Of a stretch of DNA of 64,000 bases, positions 43,649-50,961 are shown piece by piece; the stretch's first letter is position 1; each line of letters opens with the position of its first letter. This stretch comes from Sutcliffiella cohnii (GTDB lineage Bacteria > Bacillota > Bacilli > Bacillales > Bacillaceae_I). A program made the position numbers and the translations under genes. The stretch covers positions 543,501 through 607,500 of the forward strand of contig NZ_CP018866.1 in the NCBI RefSeq assembly GCF_002250055.1, written 5' to 3'. The notes beneath the pieces were generated by a model. The model searched no databases and was not told the origin of the DNA. It saw nothing but the letters and a program-made list of their open reading frames with translations.

Positions 43649-44731
43649 TTGAATTCATTATTACAAACGTTTTCTACTGTAGATTTCCAGAACGATCTAA
43701 TAGAGTGGTTTTCAAAAGAGCAACGAGATTTGCCATGGAGAAAAGATCAAGATCCATATAAAGTGTGGGTTTCAGAAATTATGTTACAACAAACGAAAGT
43801 AGATACAGTAATTCCTTACTTTAATTCCTTCATAGAGCAATTTCCAAACATTGAAAGTTTAGCTAATGCAGAGGAAGAAAGAGTGTTAAAAGCTTGGGAA
43901 GGGTTAGGTTATTATTCTCGAGCTAGGAATTTACAAGCAGCAGTTAGGGAAGTACATGAAGTTTACCGTGGAGTAGTACCTAATAACGTGAAAGACATTT
44001 CCTCATTAAAAGGAGTAGGTCCATATACGACAGGTGCCATTTTAAGTATAGCATACGGAATTCCTGAGCCGGCTGTCGATGGGAATGTAATGAGAGTTTT
44101 ATCGAGAATTTTACTTATTCGAGAAGACATTGCTAAACCAAAAACTAGGAAAATATTTGAAGAAGTTATACGTGAAATAATTAGTAAAGAGAATCCATCC
44201 TTTTTCAATCAAGGACTCATGGAGCTTGGTGCAATTGTTTGTACACCAACATCACCCTCTTGCTTATTATGTCCAGTAAGAGAACATTGCAGAGCCTTTC
44301 ATGAGGGTGAGCAAAATGAACTTCCTGTAAAAACAAAGAAAAAGTCAACAAAACAAGTAAATTTAGTTGCTGGAGTATTTTTTGATGAAAAAGGAAATGT
44401 ATTAGTTCAGCAAAGGCCAGAAAATGGCTTGTTAGCTAAACTTTGGGAGTTTCCTACGGTTGAGCGAGTAGTTGAATTAGAAACACCAAAACAACAACTA
44501 CAACGCTTTATGTTAGAGGAAAATGGAATTAATGTTGAGGTTGAAGACTATATTTGCGATATTCAACATGTTTTTTCTCATCTTGTCTGGAACATTAATG
44601 TGTATGTTGGAAAAGTAAACGGAACATTTGAAAATTCAACTATAAAGGCTGTATCTAGGGAAAAACAAGAACTGTTGCCATTTCCTGTTTCTCATCAAAA
44701 TATTTGGAAAGAAGTACAAAAGTATAAATAG
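43649..44731 (+). CDS. mutY: A/G-specific adenine DNA glycosylase MutY
   Basis: A 360-residue base-excision repair enzyme that removes adenine opposite 8-oxoguanine. Catalytic glutamate in [13 protein letters not shown], helix-hairpin-helix [14 protein letters not shown], aspartate in [11 protein letters not shown], and the 4Fe-4S loop C-x6-C-x2-C-x5-C ([17 protein letters not shown]). The C-terminal NUDIX-like domain (about 240-360, [19 protein letters not shown]) recognises 8-oxoG. TTG start with GGGGGA 8 nt upstream. Confidence 0.95.
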   Translation: MNSLLQTFSTVDFQNDLIEWFSKEQRDLPWRKDQDPYKVWVSEIMLQQTKVDTVIPYFNSFIEQFPNIESLANAEEERVLKAWEGLGYYSRARNLQAAVREVHEVYRGVVPNNVKDISSLKGVGPYTTGAILSIAYGIPEPAVDGNVMRVLSRILLIREDIAKPKTRKIFEEVIREIISKENPSFFNQGLMELGAIVCTPTSPSCLLCPVREHCRAFHEGEQNELPVKTKKKSTKQVNLVAGVFFDEKGNVLVQQRPENGLLAKLWEFPTVERVVELETPKQQLQRFMLEENGINVEVEDYICDIQHVFSHLVWNINVYVGKVNGTFENSTIKAVSREKQELLPFPVSHQNIWKEVQKYK

Positions 44732-44734
44732 GCG

Positions 44735-44768
44735 AAGAGTGGATGAAATGATATCCACTCTTTTTTAA
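44735..44768 (+). terminator. mutY terminator
   Basis: AAGAGTGGAT-GAAATGAT-ATCCACTCTTTTTT. Confidence 0.88.
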
Positions 44769-44786
44769 GTCTTTTTTGTGATTCCT

Positions 44787-44847
44787 TTCTCTCCTGCGGA
44801 AAAGCTCCAGTTTTATTGGACCTAAACAAGCCGCCTCCGCTTTTCTA
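44787..44847 (+). repeat. Partial repeat C (3' part)
   Basis: CTCCTGCGGAAAAGCTCCAG through GCCTCCGCTTTTCT, equivalent to the last third of the unit at 50655. Its left two thirds are missing. Confidence 0.7.
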
Positions 44848-44848
44848 T

Positions 44849-44999
44849 TGTCTAGCTCCGGCGCTTAGGCCCTATCAAACTTCCCGTTCCGTTCGTACGA
44901 TAAGTCAACATCAGTTCGCTAACGCTCACTGTGTTTCCTTTATCTCCTACCGGAACAGTCCAGTTTGTACGGGCCTGTTCAAAGCGCCTCCGCTTTTCT
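44849..44999 (+). repeat. Repeat C
   Basis: 151 bp, TGTCTAGCTCCGGCGC to CGCCTCCGCTTTTCT. Paired arms GTTCCG/CGGAAC, CAGT/ACTG and AGGCCC/GGGCCT. Confidence 0.85.
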
Positions 45000-45000
45000 T

Positions 45001-45122
45001 TGTCTAGCTCCGGCGGCTTGGCCCTCGAGTCATAAGCCAGTCACTTCCGGTGGGCAAAAAGCGCCCACCTACAGCGCCTGTCTTATGCTTGTCGGGCCAA
45101 AACGAGCGGCCTCCGCTTTTCT
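45001..45122 (+). repeat. Repeat B
   Basis: 122 bp, TGTCTAGCTCCGGCGG to GCCTCCGCTTTTCT, head-to-tail with the C unit before it. Inner arms GGTGGGC/GCCCACC and CATAAG/CTTATG. The three units fill the gap between mutY and the convergent yfhS. Confidence 0.85.
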
Positions 45123-45123
45123 A

Positions 45124-45348
45124 TTAATCATAACTGATTCTTGTTCCGTGGGTGTAGTCGGCTTCTTGTCGTTTGAGGCCACCGCGGGCTTCGATTTCTT
45201 CGATTATTTCTCGGTGAATTGTTTGGCCTTCCGCATTGAGGTAAGGTACAACTTGTTGTAAAGAATGGTGGAAAAATGCTAATTCAGTATCCTTCCATTC
45301 TTGCTTAGACATCATGGATAGTTCTGTCATATCTCTACCTACGTACAT
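45124..45348 (-). CDS. yfhS: YfhS family protein
   Basis: A 74-residue protein: MYVGRDMTELSMMSKQEWKD, a helical FHHSLQQVVPYLNAEGQTIHREIIEEIEARGG core and a polar tail. Length, MYxGRDMTEL start and position after mutY fit YfhS of B. subtilis, a short protein of unknown function. AAGGAGG precedes the ATG. The stop lies one base from a repeat B unit. Confidence 0.72.
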   Translation of the reverse strand: MYVGRDMTELSMMSKQEWKDTELAFFHHSLQQVVPYLNAEGQTIHREIIEEIEARGGLKRQEADYTHGTRISYD

Positions 45349-45540
45349 AATATGTCCTCCTTAAAGTGGCTTTTTTCATATTGTTTGAAAAGCGATTGAT
45401 ACCTATACTGAACGGAGAGTTTCCAAAGGATGGTAATTGGTCGTGGAGTTTGAAAAAAGAACTTTCAAAAAAATGTTAAGAAATTTTGTCATAGTTTCAG
45501 TTTTATTTGGACATCTTAATCTTCGTGGAGGTGATAACGA

Positions 45541-45729
45541 ATGGCAAACAATCGTCAAGCTGGTAGAACTCAATCTGGTACTAACATTCAAGAAGTAAGA
45601 CAACAAAACGCTCAGTCTGCTTCTGGAAACAGCCAATATGGTACTGAATTCGCTAGTGAAACTAACGTACAAGAAGTGAGACAGCAAAACGCTCAATCTC
45701 AAGCAAAGAAAAACCAACGTCAACAATAA
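45541..45729 (+). CDS. sspE: Gamma-type small acid-soluble spore protein
   Basis: A 62-residue Gln/Asn-rich protein with two copies of TNIQEVRQQNAQS / TNVQEVRQQNAQS flanking the germination-protease-type segment YGTEFASET. Gamma-type SASP serve as an amino-acid reserve in the spore core and do not bind DNA. GTGGAGGTGATA precedes the ATG. Expected sigma-G control is not obvious: the clearest upstream element is TTGTTT-17-TATACT (45381-45409). Confidence 0.93.
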   Translation: MANNRQAGRTQSGTNIQEVRQQNAQSASGNSQYGTEFASETNVQEVRQQNAQSQAKKNQRQQ

Positions 45730-45734
45730 TAAAT

Positions 45735-45775
45735 AAAGCACTTCTTATCCTGTCGGATAGGGAGTGCTTTTCCAT
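45735..45775 (+). terminator. sspE terminator
   Basis: AAAGCACTTCTTATCC-TGTC-GGATAGGGAGTGCTTTT. The remaining 45776-46060 before ygaB has no recognisable feature. Confidence 0.8.
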
Positions 45776-46071
45776 TTTGAGGTATCATCAATTTGCTGTT
45801 TCCGAGAAGGGTAATGAAAGTGTGTTTTAAAGGGGTCGCATGAGGACATACATATAAAATATTTTTGAATGATGCACATAAAAGGAAGAGCAGCCTGCCT
45901 GGAATCGAGTCAATGCACATTAATAGGGCTCCTGTAGTACCACCTCAATAAAAGAAATACCCACGTCGACAAAACTTCTAAAGAGTCAACATACATAGTC
46001 AAAGGAAAACGGAAAAATAAACAGAAAGTACATATATAGAATTTTTATTTTCAGGTAAAGGAGGAAATCCA

Positions 46072-46326
46072 TTGGAACAATTTGATATTGAAGTTGCCAA
46101 ACAACTAGAAATAATGGATAAGCTATTGTATTTACAAGCTGAAATTGAACGATGTCAATCAATTGAAAAACAATTAATAGAACTTGAAAATGGAACGAAA
46201 TTACTCTCTGTACAAAATGAAATAAAAGAAATGAAGGAAGAACTACTATCTATCCAGCTATTATTTAAAAAACAAACGGAAGAAACTTTACGATCATACA
46301 AAAAATCAGCTATAACTAGTGCATAA
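46072..46326 (+). CDS. ygaB: YgaB-like coiled-coil protein
   Basis: An 84-residue protein, almost wholly helical with heptad-like leucines (KQLEIMDKLLYLQAEIERC, then QNEIKEMKEELLSIQLLFKK). TTG start with AAAGGAGG 8 nt upstream. Size and place between sspE and ygaC match B. subtilis YgaB, an uncharacterised protein. The family call rests mainly on synteny. Confidence 0.7.
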   Translation: MEQFDIEVAKQLEIMDKLLYLQAEIERCQSIEKQLIELENGTKLLSVQNEIKEMKEELLSIQLLFKKQTEETLRSYKKSAITSA

Positions 46327-46334
46327 AATGTTAA

Positions 46335-46373
46335 CGAAGAGTCATCTATCTAAAAGAAAGATGGCTCTTTTGT
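46335..46373 (+). terminator. ygaB terminator
   Basis: AAGAGTCATCT / AGATGGCTCTTTTGTTTT hairpin. Confidence 0.8.
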
Positions 46374-46394
46374 TTTAAATTTACTGGACAACCG

Positions 46395-46409
46395 TTATAA
46401 TAGTTATAA
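46395..46409. promoter_or_regulatory. Per-like box over the ntdP promoter
   Basis: TTATAATAGTTATAA differs from the PerR box TTATAATnATTATAA at one base. It is the centre of a perfect 7-3-7 palindrome GTTATAA-TAG-TTATAAC and contains a TATAAT -10 element. Confidence 0.5.
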
Positions 46410-46511
46410 CAGAAACTTTATAAATAAATTTATTGGTTCAAATGAGAGTAAAAGGATATGTAAAAATAACTGCTTTCAAAATGTCCAAGAAAGGAAGGTA
46501 GGGGAGAACGT

Positions 46512-47042
46512 ATGGGGTGTCCCATCGAAGGAGAAAAGATTCAAATACACAGTTATAAGCATAACGGACTAATTCATAGAGTTTGGGATGAGACAACCGT
46601 TTTAAAAGGGACACAAAATCTTGTCATTGGTGGAAATGATAAAACAATTGTAACCGAATCGGATGGTCGTACATGGATAACGAGAGAACCAGCCATTTGC
46701 TATTTTCATTCCCAACATTGGTTTAACATAATTGGAATGATCAGAGAGGACGGAGTGTACTATTATTGTAATATTAGTTCTCCATTTATATATGACGAAG
46801 AAGCTTTAAAGTATATTGATTATGATTTGGATATAAAAGTGTTCCCTGACATGACTTTTATGTTGTTAGACGAAGATGAATATGAGAAGCATCGAAGAGA
46901 AATGAACTACCCGGATGTTATTGATAAAATTTTAAAAAGCAATGTAAACACGCTAATTTCATGGATTCGACAAAGAAAAGGACCGTTTGATCCAGATTTT
47001 ATTGATATATGGTATGAACGATATTTAATGTACCATAAATAG
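46512..47042 (+). CDS. ntdP: Nucleoside tri-/diphosphate phosphatase (YgaC, DUF402)
   Basis: A 176-residue protein starting [19 protein letters not shown], the standard N-terminus of the UPF0374/DUF402 family. The beta barrel with [21 protein letters not shown] and [10 protein letters not shown] continues to [11 protein letters not shown], whose acidic residues bind divalent metal in this family. Staphylococcal members hydrolyse nucleoside tri- and diphosphates. RBS AGGGGAG. Candidate PerR control by the box at 46395. Confidence 0.88.
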   Translation: MGCPIEGEKIQIHSYKHNGLIHRVWDETTVLKGTQNLVIGGNDKTIVTESDGRTWITREPAICYFHSQHWFNIIGMIREDGVYYYCNISSPFIYDEEALKYIDYDLDIKVFPDMTFMLLDEDEYEKHRREMNYPDVIDKILKSNVNTLISWIRQRKGPFDPDFIDIWYERYLMYHK

Positions 47043-47100
47043 AAAGTCGCCATATTAAAGAGCTTTTGACGATAAGAGCTCTTTAATATGGGACTTTTTT
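47043..47100 (+). terminator. ntdP terminator
   Basis: Long stem AGTCGCCATATTAAAGAGCT / AGCTCTTTAATATGGGACT (G-U pairs and small bulge) followed by seven T. Confidence 0.88.
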
Positions 47101-47276
47101 TGCCTCAATTCTTCTTCCTCAAACTGATTTGAGCAGTTTACTATTCAATTCATTCCACTATTAGTAAAATGAAGTAATAATCTATTTTCATTTTTTTTTT
47201 GCTTAAAAGAGATACTAAGCAGTGTATACGCACTGTTTCTTTTTTGTTTGTTGTTGCAGTTGAGGAGGAGCTGGCA

Positions 47277-49022
47277 TTGGAAAGTATAAAGAGATATTTG
47301 AAATTTGTTAGGCCATATAGTTGGCAAGTAATTGGTACCGTTATAATAGGATTGTTCAAATTTGGTTTACCTTTACTAATTCCGCTCTTATTAAAATATG
47401 TTACGGATGATATTCTTTTAGCCGAAGGTATTTCAACAGAAGATAAAAAATCTGAACTTATTCTTGTAATGGGAATTATTATCGTTATTTTTGTTGTGTT
47501 AAGGCCACCAATTGAATATTATCGTCAATATTTAGCACAGTGGACTGGTAGTAAAGTACTTTATGATATCCGTGATAAACTTTTTGATCACATTCAAAGG
47601 CTAAGTCTTCGTTTTTATGCAAACAATCGTGCGGGGGAAGTAATATCTAGAGTAATACACGATGTTGAACAAACGAAAAACTTTGTCATTACTGGCCTTA
47701 TGAACGTATGGTTAGATTTTGCAACTATACTTATAGTTATCATCATAATGTTTCAAGTGGATGTTACGTTAACAATCGTTTCGATAATTTTATTTCCACT
47801 TTACGGGTTTTCCGTAAAATATTTTTATAGTCGATTACGTCAATTAACAAAAATGCGGTCTCAAGCACTTGCTGAGGTGCAAGGGCATTTACATGAACGA
47901 GTACAAGGGATGCCGGTCATTCAAAGTATGGCAATAGAGGATTATGAGCAAGAGCAATTCCAAAAGCAGAATAAAAACTTCTTAAACAAGGCGTTAGTAC
48001 ATACGAGTTGGAATGCAAAAACATTTGCTGTTGTCAACACGATTACCGATATCGCTCCATTGTTAGTTATTTTTTATGCAGGATATGCAGTGATCAATAA
48101 TACGCTAACGATAGGTGAAATGATTATGTTCATTACATACATTGATCGCCTATATAATCCTTTAAGAAGGTTAATAAATTCCTCTACAACGTTAACACAA
48201 TCGCTAGCTTCTATGGATCGTGTATTTGAATTTGTGGATGAAAAATACGATATTACGGATAAAGATAACGCTAAAAATATTCATTCCGTAAAAGGTGATG
48301 TTTCCATCTCTAATGTTTCTTTCCGATATGAAGAAGAGAATGAATCTATACTAAAAAATGTTTCATTAGAAGTAAAACAAGGAGAAACCATTGCATTAGT
48401 TGGGATGAGTGGTGGTGGAAAATCGACATTAGTTAGCTTGCTCCCACGTTTTTATGATGTAACGGAAGGAAGTATTCGATTAGACGGTGTCGATATCCGT
48501 GATGTAAAAGTCCAACAGCTACGCCAAAATATCGGAATGGTGTTACAAGATAGTATCCTGTTTAGTGATTCAGTTAGAGAAAACATAGCACTAGGAAAAC
48601 CAGATGCAACGAAAGAAGAAATTATTGCAGCAGCTAAAGCGGCAAATGCACATGAATTTATAATGAATTTGCAAGATGGTTACGAAACGAAAGTAGGAGA
48701 AAGAGGAGTAAAGTTATCTGGAGGTCAAAAGCAAAGGGTAGCAATTGCTCGAGTGTTTCTTAAAAACCCACCTATCCTTATTTTAGATGAAGCTACGTCT
48801 GCCCTTGACTTAGAGAGTGAGCACCTTATTCAAGAATCGTTGGAAAGGCTTGCTGCAGATAGAACTACTTTTATCGTTGCTCATCGGTTATCTACTATCA
48901 CCCATGCGAACCGAATTGTTTTATTAGAACATGGAGAAATTGTAGAAATAGGATCTCATGAAGAGTTAATGAGGAAAAAAGGTCATTATTATGAATTGTA
49001 TAGCATTCAAGAATTAGAATAA
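47277..49022 (+). CDS. ygaD: ABC exporter half-transporter YgaD
   Basis: A predicted 581-residue fusion of a six-helix membrane domain (residues 1-320) with an ATPase domain: Walker A GMSGGGKST, Q-loop MVLQDS, signature LSGGQKQR, Walker B ILILDEATSALD, H-loop VAHRLST. MsbA/BmrA-like homodimeric multidrug or lipid exporter. TTG 47277 (MESIKRYLKFVRPY) has GAGGAGG 8 nt upstream and begins at the conserved N-terminus; the frame extends further upstream without support. Position matches B. subtilis ygaD. Confidence 0.9.
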   Translation: MESIKRYLKFVRPYSWQVIGTVIIGLFKFGLPLLIPLLLKYVTDDILLAEGISTEDKKSELILVMGIIIVIFVVLRPPIEYYRQYLAQWTGSKVLYDIRDKLFDHIQRLSLRFYANNRAGEVISRVIHDVEQTKNFVITGLMNVWLDFATILIVIIIMFQVDVTLTIVSIILFPLYGFSVKYFYSRLRQLTKMRSQALAEVQGHLHERVQGMPVIQSMAIEDYEQEQFQKQNKNFLNKALVHTSWNAKTFAVVNTITDIAPLLVIFYAGYAVINNTLTIGEMIMFITYIDRLYNPLRRLINSSTTLTQSLASMDRVFEFVDEKYDITDKDNAKNIHSVKGDVSISNVSFRYEEENESILKNVSLEVKQGETIALVGMSGGGKSTLVSLLPRFYDVTEGSIRLDGVDIRDVKVQQLRQNIGMVLQDSILFSDSVRENIALGKPDATKEEIIAAAKAANAHEFIMNLQDGYETKVGERGVKLSGGQKQRVAIARVFLKNPPILILDEATSALDLESEHLIQESLERLAADRTTFIVAHRLSTITHANRIVLLEHGEIVEIGSHEELMRKKGHYYELYSIQELE

Positions 49023-49039
49023 CGTTAATTCATTAATAT

Positions 49040-49076
49040 ATAAAAAGCGTCAAGATTACTCTTGGCGCTTTTGTTT
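49040..49076. terminator. Terminator ygaD/ygaE
   Basis: AAAAGCGTCAAGA-TTAC-TCTTGGCGCTTTTGTTTT between convergent genes. Confidence 0.85.
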
Positions 49077-50161
49077 TATTCTTCTTCGCGGGTGCGGATG
49101 TTAAATTCATCATTATGATAATTTTGAAAGCTGTGCATTAGTTTTTGAAGATGTTCGAGCTGATCGCTATAATCAACAATTCTTGAAATGAGAGGGAACA
49201 GTTGGTACCAATCGTCAGGGTTGCACTCTGTATGACACCATTCTTCCTTTTGACGCATGAATTCATCTAAAAACATCTTTTTATTGAATTTTTCCTCTTC
49301 GAACATTTCAGACGTATTATTTTGCTTAATTTTCCCAACAAATTTTAATAATATTTGTTCGTGAAAATTAACTAAATGGTCTAGCTCAGCTTTTAAATAA
49401 TGTTGATATTCTGTTGGCATATGGTGTAATTCATTCTCGAAGCGATGTAACATTTTTAACGTGAACAATGCTCTATTGCTAGTTACGATTAATTGTCTAA
49501 ATAAAACGAGCTTTCTCGATTTTCCTAATTTATTTGTTCGTAAATAAGTTCGTTCCTCTTTATATAAGGTGAAAATTTGTTCTAGCTTTAGTAGACGTTG
49601 GCGTAAGTTTTCGATGTCACCTTTTAATAAATTATGTTCAGAAGCATGTCGCGTACTGATGCGGATCCATTTTAAAATATCGTCCGTAGTTTCTTTAATT
49701 TTATAATAAAGCCTCGTCTCGTATTTTGGAGGTAGAAAGACTAAGTTCACTAAAAAAGCAGATAATATTCCAATCATTACAGTACCAAAACGAATAAAGG
49801 AAAATTCTAAAAACCCTTCCGCAGGACTTTGCATAATAGCAATGACAGTTACTAGTGCAAGTGGGATTGTATTTTCAATTTTTAATCGCAAATTTATAGC
49901 AATTAAAACGATGGCTGTTAATCCAATAATAAATGGGTCTGCTCCAAAAGTAATTCCAAAAATAACTGCTAAAATAGCTCCAATTAAGTTACCTTGAATA
50001 TGCTCTAAAATAGATAAATATGAGCGATAAATAGAAGGTTGGATAGCGAATATTGCAGCAATTCCAGCAAAGACAGGAGAAGGTAAATCCAGCCATTGTG
50101 CAACATACAACGCTAAAGTGATTGCAATTCCCGTTTTTAATATTCGGGCTCCTAATTTCAT
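49076..50161 (-). CDS. ygaE: Aromatic acid exporter family protein YgaE (UPF0421)
   Basis: A 361-residue protein. Residues 1-145 hold about five to six helices (GIAITLALYVAQWLDLPSPVFAGIAAIFAIQPS, IQGNLIGAILAVIFG) of the ArAE/FUSC type; the rest is a long helical cytoplasmic domain with the C-terminal ArAE_1_C region. Length and position equal B. subtilis YgaE. Transport substrate unproven. Confidence 0.88.
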   Translation of the reverse strand: MKLGARILKTGIAITLALYVAQWLDLPSPVFAGIAAIFAIQPSIYRSYLSILEHIQGNLIGAILAVIFGITFGADPFIIGLTAIVLIAINLRLKIENTIPLALVTVIAIMQSPAEGFLEFSFIRFGTVMIGILSAFLVNLVFLPPKYETRLYYKIKETTDDILKWIRISTRHASEHNLLKGDIENLRQRLLKLEQIFTLYKEERTYLRTNKLGKSRKLVLFRQLIVTSNRALFTLKMLHRFENELHHMPTEYQHYLKAELDHLVNFHEQILLKFVGKIKQNNTSEMFEEEKFNKKMFLDEFMRQKEEWCHTECNPDDWYQLFPLISRIVDYSDQLEHLQKLMHSFQNYHNDEFNIRTREEE

Positions 50162-50320
50162 TTGTTTTTCTTATCCTTTCTTAAGTAAAGAGATTATTAG
50201 GACTTTAATTAGTAATTTTCTATAATCTCATAGCCTACTATTAATTTCCCACAAACATATATATTGTAAACACTTATGTAATATACAACGTTTCCCTTTT
50301 TACTTCAATACGTAAAGTGA

Positions 50321-50367
50321 AAAAGAGGCTATCCAATTTTTCGGGATAGCCTCTAAATATTTTTTTC
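50321..50367 (-). terminator. Terminator downstream of gltA and its repeat array
   Basis: GAGGCTATCC / GGATAGCCTC with T runs on both sides. On the minus strand it would end the gltA transcript after about 600 nt of repeats. Related to the GGGGCTATCC part of family D. Confidence 0.7.
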
Positions 50368-50377
50368 TATTCTGACC

Positions 50378-50402
50378 TGAACGAGCCGCCTCCGCTTTTC
50401 TT
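50378..50402 (+). repeat. Repeat B/C remnant, 3' end only
   Basis: CCTGAACGAGCCGCCTCCGCTTTTC, the terminal part of a unit, at the left edge of the array. Confidence 0.6.
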
Positions 50403-50526
50403 TGTCCAGCTCCGGCGGCTTGGCCCTCGAGGTCATAAGCCAGTCACTTCCGGTGGACAAAGAGCGTCCACCTGCAGCGCCTGTCTTATGCTTGTCGGGC
50501 CAGAACGAGCCGCCTCCGCTTTTCTG
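50403..50526 (+). repeat. Array unit 1, repeat B
   Basis: 124 bp. Inner arms GGTGGAC/GTCCACC, arms CATAAG/CTTATG, outer GGCCC/GGGCC. Followed after 2 bp by the next unit. Confidence 0.85.
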
Positions 50527-50528
50527 AT

Positions 50529-50652
50529 TGTCTAGCTGCAGGGACTAGCGGCTCGAGGTCACAAGTCAATCCGTCCAGAAGGTCAAAGAGCAACCTTCTA
50601 GCCGGCTTGCCTTGTGCTTGTCGCCGCTGAGCGAGCCCCTTCCGCTTTTCGG
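50529..50652 (+). repeat. Array unit 2, divergent repeat B
   Basis: 124 bp. All helices changed in a paired way: inner AGAAGGT/ACCTTCT, CACAAG/CTTGTG, outer GCGGC/GCCGC. Loop AAAGAG kept. Confidence 0.85.
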
Positions 50653-50654
50653 AT

Positions 50655-50807
50655 TGTCTAGCTGCGGCGGCTTGGTCCGGCTCAAACTTCACTTTTCCTC
50701 AGTACGATAAGTCATCATCGACTCGCTACCGCTCGCCGTGATTCCTTTATCTCCTGCGGAAAAGCTCCAGTTTGATTGGACCTGAGCGAGCAGTCTCCGC
50801 TTTTCGG
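50655..50807 (+). repeat. Array unit 3, repeat C
   Basis: 153 bp. Arms TTTTCC/GGAAAA, GATAA/TTATC (GATAAGTC and CTTTATC), outer GGTCC/GGACC. Confidence 0.85.
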
Positions 50808-50809
50808 AT

Positions 50810-50960
50810 TGTCTAGCTCCGGGCGTTAGCGGCTATCAAACTTCCCTTTCCTTCTGTACGATAAGTCAACATCTGCTCTCTTGCGTTCGCAGTGTTTCCT
50901 TTATCTCCGGCAGGAAAGGTCCAGTTTGTACGCCGCTACCCAAACGCCCTCCGCTTTTCG
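50810..50960 (+). repeat. Array unit 4, repeat C
   Basis: 151 bp. Arms TTTCCT/AGGAAA, CTGC/GCAG and outer TAGCGGC/GCCGCTA. Ends 1 bp before the gltA stop codon. The rest of 50162-50320 is AT-rich upstream sequence of ygaE. Confidence 0.85.
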
Positions 50961-50961
50961 A

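Noticed and set aside
45381..45409. Sigma-G promoter of sspE
   Set aside because: No convincing TGAATA/CATACTA pair with correct spacing was found; the best element looks more like sigma-A.
50486..50692. 68-codon minus-strand frame with repeated AARQSEKR-like residues
   Set aside because: Product of reading through tandem repeat units; not a protein.
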